Positions 1 to 10,579 are shown, numbered from the stretch's first letter. The stretch is DNA of 64,000 nt from Monocercomonoides exilis (GCA_001643675.2 LSRY02000012.1:312501-376500); one strand, 5' to 3'. The notes: generated by a model not told the origin, from the sequence alone. Numbers and translations: made by a program.

Positions 1-53
1 AATGTTTTTGCTTTTATTTCTGATTTTTTAAGTAGGGTTTTGATGAAAAACAG

Positions 54-800
54 TATTATAATGAATTCAATGAAATCATCCGATATCATCAGGAACATCA
101 CAATTTAACTCAACTTGCTTATCTCTCTGCTTGGAATTTTTTAATAGACAGAATTTACAACAATGGATCATTGGAAATAATTATTGCAAATGATCAGCAT
201 TTAGCGAGAGAAGCAGCAAGAGAATTGGAAGAGCTGAAAAGAAATGTGGATTGGAACAGAAAAAAGGGAGAGGAAAGAGGAAAGGAAGCGAAAGAAGAAT
301 TAGCATTGACGAGATGGCTCGAAACATTGAATTCTTATTTTTTCAATTGTCAATTGAGGAATGAAGAATATGTTGGTCTTTTCAGCAGCATTGTTCGGGT
401 ACATCGAACAGCAAGAGAAAATTACAAAGAAATCAGCGATTTGTGCATTTGTTCATTTAGAAAAGCAGCAAAAAGCAATGGTGTGCAAGTTGAAGACTTA
501 CTGAAAGGAAAGGCAATTGATGCTGTTTTGGAAGAGATTCATCGATCAACACTGGATGACGAAATAACAATTGAATGCTTGCAATTCTTTATGAATATTT
601 CAAAAAGACTGAAAGACGAGGAGAAAGATGAAATGGAAAAAGATGAAAGAAAGGCAACGAAAAGGAAGGTTTTTGATAAGATGGAAGAAGAAGGATACGA
701 AGAAGTTATCACAAGCTTTCGTGAAATTTTTAATTTTCTCAACAAAAAATATTATTGTCAATTATCGTTGAATATTTCTGGTTATTTGGAGCATCCGTAA
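54..800 (+). CDS. helical-repeat family protein, 3' exon (gene runs off the left edge)
   Basis: Open frame from a splice acceptor (CAG at 51-53) to a TAA at 798-800. The product is Lys/Glu-rich and all-helical. It aligns along its whole length with the last exon of the minus-strand gene at 2071-3565, sharing blocks such as LAREAARELEEL, HRSTLDDEI and KMEEEGYEE. The paralogue has its matching acceptor at the same place, which fixes the exon start. The 5' exons lie outside the window. I recognise the family from memory as a large, lineage-specific set of armadillo/HEAT-like proteins in the oxymonad Monocercomonoides; its function is unknown to me. A GTAAGG just before the stop could be a donor to a further Lys-rich exon at about 800-1007, but the paralogue ends at the same place, so I take the TAA as the stop. 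Confidence 0.75.
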   Translation, partial: YYNEFNEIIRYHQEHHNLTQLAYLSAWNFLIDRIYNNGSLEIIIANDQHLAREAARELEELKRNVDWNRKKGEERGKEAKEELALTRWLETLNSYFFNCQLRNEEYVGLFSSIVRVHRTARENYKEISDLCICSFRKAAKSNGVQVEDLLKGKAIDAVLEEIHRSTLDDEITIECLQFFMNISKRLKDEEKDEMEKDERKATKRKVFDKMEEEGYEEVITSFREIFNFLNKKYYCQLSLNISGYLEHP

Positions 801-2070
801 GGCAAATGTTCCCCACAATTCGGATGTTGAAAGCAACACAGAAAAGCTGATGAAGAATGGAATGAAAAAAGAGATTCAGAAGATTCAGATAAAGACACAT
901 GAGCAAATGAAAAGGCAAATGAAAAAAGAAGAGAAGGGAAAAGAGAAGGGAAAAGATTTCGCATCGAATCAACATTTTCAGTTGAACACGAAGAATTTGA
1001 ATAAATAAATAAATAAATAAATAAATTAAAAAAAAAATTAAAAAAAAAAAAAAAAATACCTCTTTTATTTCTTTCAATCGTCTCATTTTCTTCTTCCATT
1101 TCGACTTCACTCACACACTCCCTCATTCACTCGTACATTCACACAGCATCTGTCTTCATTTCAACATTTGTGATCTTCCTTTTCTTCTTCTTCTTCTTCT
1201 TCTTCTTCTTCAACTTTCTGTTTCGACAAAGAAGACAACACACAACTCAGATGAATTGGGATTGAGTCACTTTCAGATGATGGATAGAATGGAAGTGAAG
1301 GGCAATGAAACAAAAATTGAATGAATTTCAATTGAAGATTTCTGAGCAAAAGAGAAAGGAAAACAGAGATAGAATTTAATTGAGGTTGACTTGTTTCAGC
1401 CAAGCAGTTTTTGAATAAGATTTTCATTCTTCTTCTTCGTCGTCAGATTTATTGCTGTTTTATTTTGAACAAAAGAAGTTGATAACAGGTTTCTTCAACA
1501 AACATTTCTTTCTTTTTTATTTCTTTTTTTTTTTTCTCGAGAAATAGCATTTCATTCTTCTCCTTCGTCTTCTCTTGTTCATTGAAAATATAATCAGAAA
1601 GAGAACAAGTTAAAGAGTTCAGAGGCTTCAAGAGGCAAAAACTAAACAATTGAACACATTTAAATAAAAATGAATCTTGTTGATGAAGATGGAGGGCATT
1701 AATCTATTCAACGAAGATTCTTGATGGAACAAATTGATAAGAAAAGAAATTCTATTTTTTCTTTTTCTTTCCTTTTTTTTTGAAAAAGGAAAGAAAAATA
1801 TTTTTCATAACATTTCAATTTTTGTTTTCCTCCCATTTTGTGAAATGAATTTAAAAAAGATTGTCAAATTCTGGAATTACAAATAATAAAAAAGGAAAAC
1901 AGAAAAACAGAAAAACAGAAAAACAGAAAAACAGAAAAGCAGAAAAACAGAAAAACAGAAAAACAGAAAAACAGAAAAACAGAAAAACAGAAAAACAGAA
2001 AAACAGAAAAACAGAAAAACAGAAAAACAGAAAAACATGATTTTTGAGATACTAAATGAGTTTCGTTGTC
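801..2070. other. AT-rich intergenic region with simple repeats
   Basis: Space between the 3' ends of the two convergent paralogues. It holds a TAAA run (about 1005-1025), a poly-A tract, a TTC microsatellite (about 1181-1212) and an 8-bp tandem repeat described separately. Short minus-strand open frames here are low-complexity Phe/Ser/Leu and I do not accept them as genes. Confidence 0.6.
1893..2036. repeat. 8-bp tandem repeat array (GAAAAACA unit)
   Basis: About 17 copies of GAAAAACA, with one variant unit (GAAAAGCA) near 1935-1942. The array starts just after AAAAGGAAAACA and ends at ACATGATTT. It lies about 35 bp beyond the stop codon of the minus-strand paralogue. No coding function; the minus-strand reading gives only a Phe/Cys/Ser repeat. 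Confidence 0.9.
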
Positions 2071-3565
2071 TCAAATATTTATAAAATAATAAGAAATATT
2101 CGATGATATTTGTGTGAAACGTTCTTCATTTAGAAAATCGAATATTTCATGAAAGCTTGTGATGGCTTCTTCGTATCCTTCTTCTTCCATCTTTTCAAAC
2201 AACTTCATTTTCATTGCCTTTCTTTTCCTTTCGTCCGTTTCGCCATCAGTCTTTTCTTTCAATCTTCTTGAAACTTTCATAAAAAATATTAAGCTGTCAT
2301 GTGCAATTTTGTCATCCAGTGTTGATCGATGAATCTCCTCCAAAACAGCATCAAACGCCTCACCTTTCAGTAAGTTTTCAACTTTCACATTTCTATTTTC
2401 AGCTGCTGTCCTTAGAGAATAAATGCACAGATAGCTAATTTCACTGTGATTGTCTCTTGATGCTCGATATACCTGGACAATGCTGCTAATAAGCCCAACA
2501 AATTCTTCATTCCACAATGTGCGTTGCCTTAAGAACTCATAAATTACGTCAAGCCATCTAATTATTATTTTTGCTCTTTTCTTTTCTCTTTTGCAAATTT
2601 CATCTCCTTTTCTCGTCCAATCCACACATCTAACTAACTCTTCCAGTTCTCTTGCCGCTTCTCTCGCAAAATGCAGCTCATTCACAATCATTTCTTCCAA
2701 GCTTTCATCGTTGTAAACTCTTTTTATCAAAAACTTCCAAGCCGACTGATAGGCAAGATGAGTGAGGTTTCGATGCTCTTGATGATGCTGCATGATTTCT
2801 AACATTTCCTTCAAATACTGATTTTTTCCTATTTTCTAATTAAAAATATAATGGGGAAAATCTATGAAAAGAAAATTAAATAGAAATATTCACACATAAT
2901 ACTCAGTATTGCTAAGAGCCAATAATGCCATTTCCACTTCTTTCTGAACTTCCACGTTTTCCTCTTTGTTTGATGAAGCTTTCAGAAGGCAAGACACACA
3001 AATCGAAAGAACTTCACCTGAGAAGTAGTAGCTCAGTGAAAAATAGCACTCACAAAGATCAACAAAAAGATTCTCATCTTTCTCTTCTTTCTTCTTCTCA
3101 TTTTCATCAATCAACATTTCTTCAATTCTTTTGATCAACAAAGATTCTAAAAACCCATCCGACCATCCACTTTTCAACTCTATACAATATCCAACATGCT
3201 TCAATAAAAGGCACACATTCCTCATTGACAGTTTCTCTTCCTCAATCATTTTGTTCATTCTATTGAACAGCCCTGTCGTAAACGCAGAATTGAATTCTTC
3301 TCTGCCCATCTCCTCTACAAGCCCACTCATTTTAAGGACTTTCTGTTTTTGATCTTCCTCGTTGCAATCTTCCAGTTCACAAAACAATTCTGAAAAGATT
3401 TGAAAATTTTATCAAAATACCAAATATCACAACATTCAAATCAAAAGTGAAGATGAACAAACTCAAAATCTTATGCGCAATCGGCGATTCTTGGATTCCA
3501 TCTTCTGTTTCATCATCAGAGCCCGCTTTCATTCTAATTGCCAAAACGTCATGTTCAGTTTGCAT
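2071..3565 (-). CDS. helical-repeat family protein (oxymonad-type armadillo-like family)
   Basis: Three exons join cleanly: 3565-3463, 3389-2896 and 2817-2071, giving 447 aa. The introns are 73 and 78 bp with donors GTTTGT and GTGTGA and AG acceptors. Translation starts at an ATG reading MQTEHDVLAI. The protein is helical and charged, with segments FNRMNKMIEEEKLS and LLKHVGYC in exon 2 and a C-terminal half matching the left-edge gene at 54-800. There is no signal peptide or membrane segment. From memory this matches a large family of hypothetical proteins in Monocercomonoides; it may form an alpha-solenoid scaffold, but no catalytic motif is visible and function is unknown. It converges on its paralogue. 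It is intact, so it is probably a working gene. Confidence 0.8.
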
Positions 3566-3963
3566 GGCAAAGTTCTTCAAAAAGAAGGAAAATAAATAAG
3601 CGCAAACGATGCGTTTTCTTCGGAAAACGAAGCGGGAGAAGAGCTAACCTCATGTGTTTTTAGGGAAGAACAGGAAAAAAACTTGCCCATTGATCAATTT
3701 ACCTTAATATTAAATGCAATCATCTTTTTCATTTTTTCAAAAAGATTTCATGTATCAAAAAGTTCAAAAAGTCATTCTGAAGTTAATTTTTTGTTGTCCC
3801 TCATGAAAAGATAATTTATATCTTGTTTTTGTTTGTGAAAGGAAAAAACAAATAGTTTTTTATTGAGAGCCGGTTGGAAAAAACGCTTCTCAAAAATGGA
3901 AACAGTAATGGAAATTGAAAGGACACTGAAAACAAATATATATATATATATTTCCTTGCAAAT
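3566..3963. other. AT-rich intergenic region
   Basis: No supported gene. A short TA microsatellite lies at about 3938-3950, immediately before the first copy of the inverted-repeat element family. Confidence 0.5.
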
Positions 3964-4134
3964 GGGTGATTGTTTTTGAAAATATCTTTTTTCTTACTAA
4001 AATTTCGGTTCGAAAATTTGACTTGAATATCAACAAAAGAACATTGGAAATGGAAAAAACATATTAAAGAAATCATCATCTTTATTTGAGAAAAAACACA
4101 AATTGTTAACACAGTCGTCATGAATTGTGCATTT
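3964..4134. mobile_element. truncated MITE, one terminus only
   Basis: Starts with GGGTGATTGTTTTTGAAAAT, a variant of the terminus of the complete elements at 4139 and 5054. It shares the interior block CTTGAATATCAACAAAAGAA with the 4139 copy and the degenerate copy near 63,590. No matching right end is seen before the next element begins, so this copy is probably broken. The right limit is arbitrary. Confidence 0.55.
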
Positions 4135-4138
4135 AAAT

Positions 4139-4395
4139 GGGTGATTATTTTTGAAATCAAATTTTTTCAATCAAAATTTTTATTTTTTAAAAATGATCTT
4201 GAATATTATCAATAGAACATTGAAAAGTGAAAAGGCTTTTTGAATTCATTTAAATCTTTGATTCCGAAAGACCATTTGAATTTAAAAACAGTTATCATGC
4301 TTTTTCACTTTTGAATAAAAATTTTCTTTTAAAAAACTGACAATCTTTGAAAACCGACACCCCGAAAAAAGTTATGATTTCAAAAATAATCACCC
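4139..4395. mobile_element. MITE (257 bp) with GGGTGATTATTTTTG termini and 4-bp target duplication
   Basis: Left end GGGTGATTATTTTTGAAATC and right end GATTTCAAAAATAATCACCC are perfect inverted repeats of about 20 bp. Flanks carry the duplication AAAT (4135-4138 and 4396-4399). There is no coding capacity. Related copies are at 5054-5309 (duplication ATCT) and, more distantly, at 12,766-13,006 (duplication ATAT). The consistent 4-bp duplication indicates a DNA transposon-derived non-autonomous element. I cannot name the superfamily. Confidence 0.85.
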
Positions 4396-4822
4396 AAATG
4401 AATCATAAATAATTCTGTAAAATGACTTTGAAATAATTAAAAAGATTTGCAACAAAAGTCTAAAATCGTTTCGAAATTTTCAAAATATGATTGTCGATGA
4501 AGATAAAAAGAAAGGAAGAAACCTTGAAAGTGCAGAACAAAATAAAAAAAGCTACTTTTTATAAGACTAAGATGTTGATAGCAAAATGAAACTATTAAAA
4601 TTTTTCTTCTTATATTTTCGTCTGCGATTCAATATTTTTTCTACAAATCGAAATGAATACCGTGAATTGGTAATAAGGTTGATACAGAAAGGCTCGGATC
4701 TTATCACATTAAACACAATCACAAAAAGTGGCACAAAATTCGATGTGATTGAAACTAATTTTGATTGTTTCACTTCTTTATCCTTCATCTTTGATATCAC
4801 AGTTATAGATATTGTTCATTAG

Positions 4823-5039
4823 CTATCGATCCATCTCGATGAAGTCAATCAATAACTCCTTCTTTATTGAACTTCACTGAAAATCTAGTTATGATAAATC
4901 CAGAAGAGTATCAGCAATAACTCTCGATCTCTATGTTATTATCATCACCTATTCCAACTTATTATCCAAGATGATAACAATCACCAGATATACATAAATC
5001 GATAATATTAATTGACTTAATCGAGATGGATCTATAGCT
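4823..5039. mobile_element. inverted-repeat element (217 bp), a second MITE type
   Basis: The left end AGCTATCGATCCATCTCGAT and the right end ATCGAGATGGATCTATAGCT are inverted repeats with two mismatches; the similarity extends to about 33 bp. The interior is AT-rich and non-coding. I see no convincing target duplication. The element lies only 14 bp before the MITE at 5054. Confidence 0.65.
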
Positions 5040-5053
5040 GAAATACCATATCT

Positions 5054-5309
5054 GGGTGATAATTTTTGAAATCATAACTTTTTTCGTGGTGTACACAATT
5101 ATAAGAGTTTTATGAATTCGAAAATAATACTTTTGTTGAAATGTTAAATTCATTTTATTGAATCAAAAAGAACACTTTGATGTGAAAGAAAGTCAGAAAT
5201 AATTTTCGTTGAAGCCATTTCTTATTTGTGTTCATCGTCATTAATTCAAAACAAAAAATTGAAACCGAAATTTTTCTTCAAGAAAATATGATTTCAAAAA
5301 TAATCACCC
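5054..5309. mobile_element. MITE (256 bp), same family as 4139-4395
   Basis: Left end GGGTGATAATTTTTGAAATC, right end GATTTCAAAAATAATCACCC. Target duplication ATCT at 5050-5053 and 5310-5313. Non-coding interior. Confidence 0.85.
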
Positions 5310-5921
5310 ATCTCTTATATGAAAATTATTGCAAATTTTCATTTCTTTTTTCTTAAGCAATTATCATTAAAAAAATTTTTTTCCATTTTTTTGAAATGAT
5401 TCGAGAAATTATTTAATAAAAACTTCGGAACCAACAAGTTACACTTTACCGAGGATACTTTTATTTATACTTTAAATAATGCATTGCTTTAATAAATAAA
5501 TCAAAAAATCGGTAAGAGTGGACTCGACCGACACCATATAATTAATAAACATAATCATTTCCCCAACATATTAAATGATAACTATTTTATATGGGTTAAA
5601 ATATTTGACTTCATGCATTTTCATTGAAAAATTATGTACTTTTCATTGATTTTTTGAGATTAAAAAACACAACAGAAATTGGTTTATTTTTTGAAATGCA
5701 TGTGAGGTCACAAAACATTTTGTTATTTCATCAATAATGTTTGTTTACAGTTATGAAAATCTAATTTATTTTCAAATCTGAGAAAGCGAAATAAAGTTAT
5801 AAGTGAAACAATATTTTAATGCTTTGTGCAAAAAAAGCTTGAAAGCACGTATTTTCCCCCATATATTCTAATTTTATTAAGAAAAATAACAATATTCAAA
5901 TTTTAAAAATCATCTTCTTTC
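5310..5921. other. AT-rich region with no supported gene
   Basis: I see no long open frame, RNA-like structure or element end here until the TIR element begins at 5922. Bases 5914-5921 are the left copy of that element's target duplication. Confidence 0.5.
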
Positions 5922-8318
5922 GGCATAGGTCTAAATTGTACCAGTAGTGAATATGATATTATTTGATGAATATTTGAAATATTATTGATTGTCATAATTA
6001 ATTAACACTGTACTATCAAAAAAATTTCATAAATTTTTAATTCAAAAAGCAAACAAAAATTTTTGATCAAACCCATAAAAATACTTTCATTTTTTCATTT
6101 TTTTATTTTATGAATGTATTTGAGCTATGTTTTGATTATTAACTGCATTTATTGTTTTGTTGTTTTTTTCATTTCATCTTCTTTTTAAAGAAAAGAACAA
6201 ATCAGAATATTGTTTTATATTTTCTTTGAATATTCAAATTGCAAGGTTTGAAAAGAATGCATTGAATAACATGTGAAATATCAAGACAATTTGAAAAAGT
6301 CTTCATTTATATTTAGAAATATTTTCTTACAAGAATTCAATATCACTCCGTCTTTCGAAAATGATATCCAATGCGAACTTGGCTTGTTGAAGAAGTCAAC
6401 TCAGCTTTTATTCCCACTCCATTCCCATTCGCACACTCACATCCTTCAATTGTTGTATTCCACACCATAAATGTCTCTCCTCTCTTTATCCTCTTTGCCA
6501 TCACCACTTCATCTCCTGTTGTCCGATTCACATTTCGTATTGTCAAATTTCCAGAAGACTTTCTCCTGATATTGATTCTGTTGATGATAGTTCAGTGAAC
6601 AGAGGTCGATTCGCTTTCATATTTTTTATCTCGACATCAACCATCTTTAGCCATGAGAAGAATGTCATAAACACAGATGAACATGTCACACATTCTCCAC
6701 AAACACTCTACGAGATCAAAACATCCTCCGGAGAAAGAGCCTCGCTCTCCACAGGCACCACAAATACGCTCGGTGAAGAATCTCTTGTCGCGTAGTGATC
6801 AATTCCCACATGCCCTACCGCTTGCTGCCCGCTTGCCACACTGAACAGCGTTTTTGAAGATGAAGAAAGTGAATTCGTCCCAATCACACTTACTTCCTTC
6901 CCTTTCCCCAAAACAGAAATCTTCATAAATCCAAAATTAATTGTTGCTGTCTCTTCATTGCAATGATTCCCTTCCAACAGAGAAACCACTTAACTTGTCT
7001 GTGTTCTACTCCAATTGACTGCAATGTCAATGGCATGGAATGCAGTAATCTCATCCGTTTCGCACAACTGGTCTGTGCTGCTATCCGCTCACTGCGACAA
7101 ATCGGTTGAGAATCCCTCTCTTCAGCTAATCCTTCTTTTCCGTGTGCTGAACAGACCAGTTGCTTCCCGTATAATTGTATGCACAGCACGCCCTCTGTTC
7201 ATCTGTGTTTGTGGTGGAGCATTATTTGAACGGATTTCCTGTGCTCAAAAAAACATTGTAATAATCTGCAAATTCTAAATCATGCCCATATGGAATATTA
7301 GCAGAGCATTTGCATTCATGAAAGAAAAGGAAATAACAATAGCACCTATCAACTAGCCCTGTTGCTTGATTTGGATCCAGTCTCATTCCCCCACCTTGTG
7401 ACGAAGCTGTACAGGAGATAAACTGAATGCTCCTCATTTTGAATTGATAAGGAACAGTAGCCCAATACAGGCCTCCTTCATTTGATCCAGAAAGTGAGCA
7501 TGAAGTGAAAATGCAGTCGAATACACATGCACTCTCTCCTCCTTCATTTTCTGCTTCAATGCATCCTATTCCTGAAACGTTAAAATTATTAAGATTAAGA
7601 ACACCTCCATAGCTATTTGCTTTTCAATTCTGGAATTCACATCCTCTGATCTGAGCACACGTAGAAATTCAATTCACATATAACCCTCCTCCATATTGAT
7701 TTTGTGCTGTACAGGCGTTGAACACATTATTTTCGATATCCACAAAATCAATTGATAGGCACATAATTCCACCTCCACAACTGAATGAAAAACAGTTATT
7801 AAACAGACAATGTGAAACAGATAGTTCTCCATTTCCCTTGCTGTACATGAAAATAGCCCCTCCACTCGATTTTCCATCAGTGCACGAGTCGCTTTCTCCT
7901 GTTGTCTTCGATCCACCCCATTCTCACCTAATTAATTATTTTTCTTCATTTATAATTTAGTTCTCTGTTAAAAACTTCTAATTATCAAGCATGCATCATT
8001 GTTCTAATATAATTTGATCACAACCAACGAAAAGCAAATTTATGAAATAAAATCATTGAAACACGAAGAAATTTATTTTATGTGAACATTAATTCGGTTA
8101 TTAACAATTTAACTGTCACAATACGTTTGTAAAAATAAAAAATGAAAAAATAAAAGTGTTTTTATGGGTTTGATCATATATTTTTGTTTTATTTTTTAAT
8201 AAAAGATTTTTGAAATTTTTTTGATAGTACAGTGTTAATTAATTATGACAATCAATAATATTTCAAATATTCATCAAATTATATCATATTCACTACTGGT
8301 ACAATTTAGACCTATGCC
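5922..8318. mobile_element. TIR element 1 (2397 bp) carrying a beta-helix protein pseudogene; GGCATAGG family
   Basis: The element begins GGCATAGGTCTAAATTG and ends with the reverse complement. The terminal inverted repeats are about 200 bp (5922-6120 and 8121-8318) and nearly identical over the outer 110 bp. The flanks are a perfect 8-bp duplication, CTTCTTTC (5914-5921 and 8319-8326), which fixes both ends. The only recognisable content is a decayed right-handed beta-helix protein gene on the minus strand. No transposase is visible, so the element is non-autonomous. It shares the terminal GGCATAGGT, the 8-bp duplication and a CCCATAAAAA motif about 150 bp from the end with the element at 20,618-26,061. 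An 8-bp duplication is typical of hAT- or P-type transposons, but I cannot assign a superfamily. Confidence 0.92.
6343..7925 (-). pseudogene. right-handed beta-helix (pectin-lyase-like) surface protein, decayed
   Basis: Read on the minus strand from about 7925, the frame encodes Cys-rich, Gly-rich rungs typical of beta-helix repeats: SSGGAIFMYSKGNGELSVSH, SFSCGGGIMC, QYGGGLYVN, CTASSQGGGMRLD. It then reaches a spacer (FADYYNVFLSTGNPF) like those between helix domains in the element-2 gene. The frame is interrupted by TGA at 7669-7671, TGA at 7624-7626, TAA at 7222-7224 and TAG at 7126-7128, with no frameshift to that point. Further family-like segments lie in other frames (6708-6989 and 6343-6546), so at least one frameshift or deletion follows. 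Such proteins are large cell-surface or secreted proteins in several protists. This copy lacks a start and is not functional as read. Confidence 0.75.
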
Positions 8319-8599
8319 CTTCTTTCTTATCATTAATTATCAAAAATAATTGGATTTTCTCGGAAAACCCAACTTTTTCACCTTTTCTTAACCCCAACAT
8401 ATAAAATGCGAAAACAATTAGTCGTGTAACACAAAAAAATCTTCAATTCAGAGCTTGTTAAAGAAGAGAAATAACAGAAATATAAATACAATGGGTGCGA
8501 TCAAAATAGGTGTCGATTGATTCCACTTTTATCAAAAAATCAAGGTATATTCACAGAGAACGTGACAAAAAAATTTCTATGAAAAAATAAAAAAAAACA
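8319..8599. other. AT-rich spacer with a short dispersed repeat
   Basis: No gene. The segment TATTCACAGAGAACG at about 8551-8565 recurs in reverse complement near 33,799-33,813 with similar flanks, which suggests a dispersed repeat of at least 25 bp. Confidence 0.4.
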
Positions 8600-8606
8600 C
8601 AGAAAA

Positions 8607-8701
8607 AAAAGAGCTTTGGAAGGAGTCGAACCCCCGACCTTTGACCAACGGAATATCAATAGTCGAGGTAGCTACCGCTTGCGCTGCTCGAGCCAAAGCC
8701 C
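8607..8701 (-). tRNA. tRNA-like gene, isotype not determined (possibly degenerate)
   Basis: The minus strand shows an acceptor-type stem (GCTTTGG near the 5' end pairing with CCAAAGC near the 3' end), a D-loop-like GCAAGCGGTAGC, a variable-loop AGGTC, a T-arm with the invariant box B (GGGTTCGACTCC) and a following T7 stretch that fits a Pol III terminator. GC content is far above the surroundings. The D and anticodon arms do not fold into a standard cloverleaf: there are several extra bases before the D stem and between the D and anticodon stems, so I cannot fix an anticodon. It may be an intron-containing tRNA, a tRNA pseudogene or a tRNA-derived repeat. Confidence 0.55.
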
Positions 8702-8719
8702 AGCTTTGCTTTCTTATGA

Positions 8720-8876
8720 CTCTACTTAAACCTGGCTAAACCCTAACCCTAAAAATCCAAAAAAGATCAAATTTTTTTGTGTGCTAACCCTAAATAGAAG
8801 AGCGGGAACATAACCCTAAACCCAAGATCTGTTACGCTAACTAAACCTCTGCGTCACCCTAAAAAGCAAAATCATT
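8720..8876. repeat. degenerate telomere-like CCCTAA repeats
   Basis: Motifs CTAAACCCTAACCCTAAAAA, GCTAACCCTAAAT, ATAACCCTAAACCC and CACCCTAAAAAGC are scattered through about 150 bp. The pattern resembles interstitial remnants of a TTAGGG-type telomere. A similar short patch, GCTAACCCTAAAACC, occurs near 33,691. Confidence 0.6.
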
Positions 8877-8896
8877 CGTCAGTCACTTCGTCACTC

Positions 8897-8898
<2 letters not shown>

Positions 8899-8949
<51 letters not shown>
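8899..8949. repeat. poly-T tract of about 51 bases
   Basis: Uninterrupted T run following GTCACTTCGTCACTCAG. It could be the poly-A tail of a minus-strand retroposed sequence or simple slippage. Nothing identifiable follows on the far side. Confidence 0.9.
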
Positions 8950-9584
8950 CAAGAAATAATTGTTTGATCTTATTTTCTGCAATTGAGTATTGATTTTGAA
9001 AATGTTTCAAAAAAGAAAAAATTCATATCGAAACCCATATTTAAATAATCAAAATTCATTGTCAAACTTTTGAAAATAGAAAGCAATAAATCCTGTTGAA
9101 TTTTGAAAGAACTTGTTAGGAATGTTATTTGCCAATGAAATAAATTTGAAAAACATATTTAACATCCTGGGTTCTTGTGGGAACAGTCACAATTTAAAAA
9201 GATCAATTCTGTGGGAAAAACATGATGGCATTATTCATTATCTCAGATAACAGATGTTGAAATTAATAAAAATTTGATCAAGAATTTGCTATCTCTTTAT
9301 CTATCCATTTAATTGTATTTAATCGTTTTGCTTTTGTTATTAAATATCTTTCTTTTTTTGCTTTCATACATATCCTCATTGCATTGTTCTTGACTTTTTT
9401 CAGCTTTTTCTTCTTTCTATTACATCACAGCTTTTCATCAGAAGTGAACAAAACGCAATGATTGTGAAAAATGTGTTCCCTATTTAATGATTATCCATTA
9501 TCATCTTTTTTAAGTTCTTTACCTCTCAGTTCTTTGACTGCTATTATTTTTCAATTAACATTCTTCTATCTTTCAGAACGAAAT
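8950..9584. other. AT-rich region with no supported gene
   Basis: Many stops in all frames and no recognisable element ends. It separates the poly-T tract from a possible coding remnant at 9585. Confidence 0.5.
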
Positions 9585-9800
9585 TCATTCATGTTGCAGA
9601 AGCACATACTCAGTCTCCTCCCCATTGAATAATGCATCTTCCACAGCAAGCCACTCTTTTTTAGCCGGGGCGATAACATTGTTTTGAAAAGTTAGCGCTC
9701 AGCACCTTCGTGAAGAGCGCCTTTGATGCAACCATGGTCTCTTCATCTGTAACAACATTCACATCAGAGCATTAACATCGAGGCAACCACTGAAGATCAT
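9585..9800 (-). pseudogene. possible coding remnant, unknown family
   Basis: The minus strand reads VIAPAKKEWLAVEDALFNGE and then a stop near 9588. Another coding-like stretch (DEETMVASKALFTKVLSANF) lies just upstream in a shifted frame. The region is clearly less AT-rich than its flanks. This is probably the 3' end of a decayed gene. No family is recognised. Confidence 0.35.
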
Positions 9801-10579
9801 TGCACTTCAATCTCCGCATCACACACATGCATAAATGAATGGCTTCGCTTGCTTCTTCCACGCAAATTCAGATTCTCATTCTTCTTTCTGTGCTCTTCAT
9901 CCTCTTCGATCTTCATCAGAAAAAGCAAAAGAATTTCATTTGATATTTCTTCATCTTCTTTTCCTTCCTCAACTCCCTCCTTTTCTTTTTCTTTGTTGTT
10001 TTCTGTTTTCTTTGTTTTTTTTTTCAAATCAAATGAAATATTATTTTTGTTGGAAAATCCTCGAAATTTGATTTCTTATTGAGACATTCATCTTTCATCG
10101 CTTGTTTCATTTTAAGATTAATTAATAATTGTGTTTTTTGTTAATAATCGAAATGTCATTTGCTTCCTTATGCTTTTATTTGTTAAATGAAATAAAGTTG
10201 AAACATATTTTCAATTAGATGAAATGATTTGAAAGAAATTAAAAACAGAAGGACAAAGGAAATATTGAACATTTTTGAACATTAACAGTTTTCAGGGAAT
10301 TGAATATAACATTATCTTTCAATTTTTTTCAACAAAACAAAATTTGTTGTTCCATGAATATGCGTTAACATTTCCATTTTTTCTAAAACATAAATTGAAT
10401 GAAATTTTCAATCATTTTGAAATCATCTTTTATAAATATATATAAAAAAGGCGATAGGGTTTCACGCATTCACTTTCTCAATGAACACTGAAGCCTCCGT
10501 TTCTTTTGCCTCTTATCATTAACATTATCCCTATGAGATTAGAAATAATGATCATGATCTTTTATTTTCATTTTTATAT
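9801..10579. other. AT-rich region with low-complexity frames
   Basis: Overlapping Ser/Phe/Leu- and Lys/Glu-rich frames at 9797-10,082 on both strands reflect a C/T-rich strand bias and are not convincing as genes. The rest is AT-rich with nothing identified. Confidence 0.5.

Noticed and set aside
1893-2036. A CRISPR array
   Set aside because: It is an uninterrupted 8-bp tandem repeat without spacers, in a eukaryotic genome.
4586-4822. A 78-aa plus-strand open frame
   Set aside because: It lies in AT-rich DNA between MITEs, overlaps a mirror frame on the other strand and has no family features.
7624-7671. TGA in the beta-helix frame as selenocysteine or cysteine
   Set aside because: One TGA sits where a Cys is common in such rungs, but TAA and TAG stops occur in the same frame and no selenocysteine-insertion structure was identified. 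Decay is simpler.
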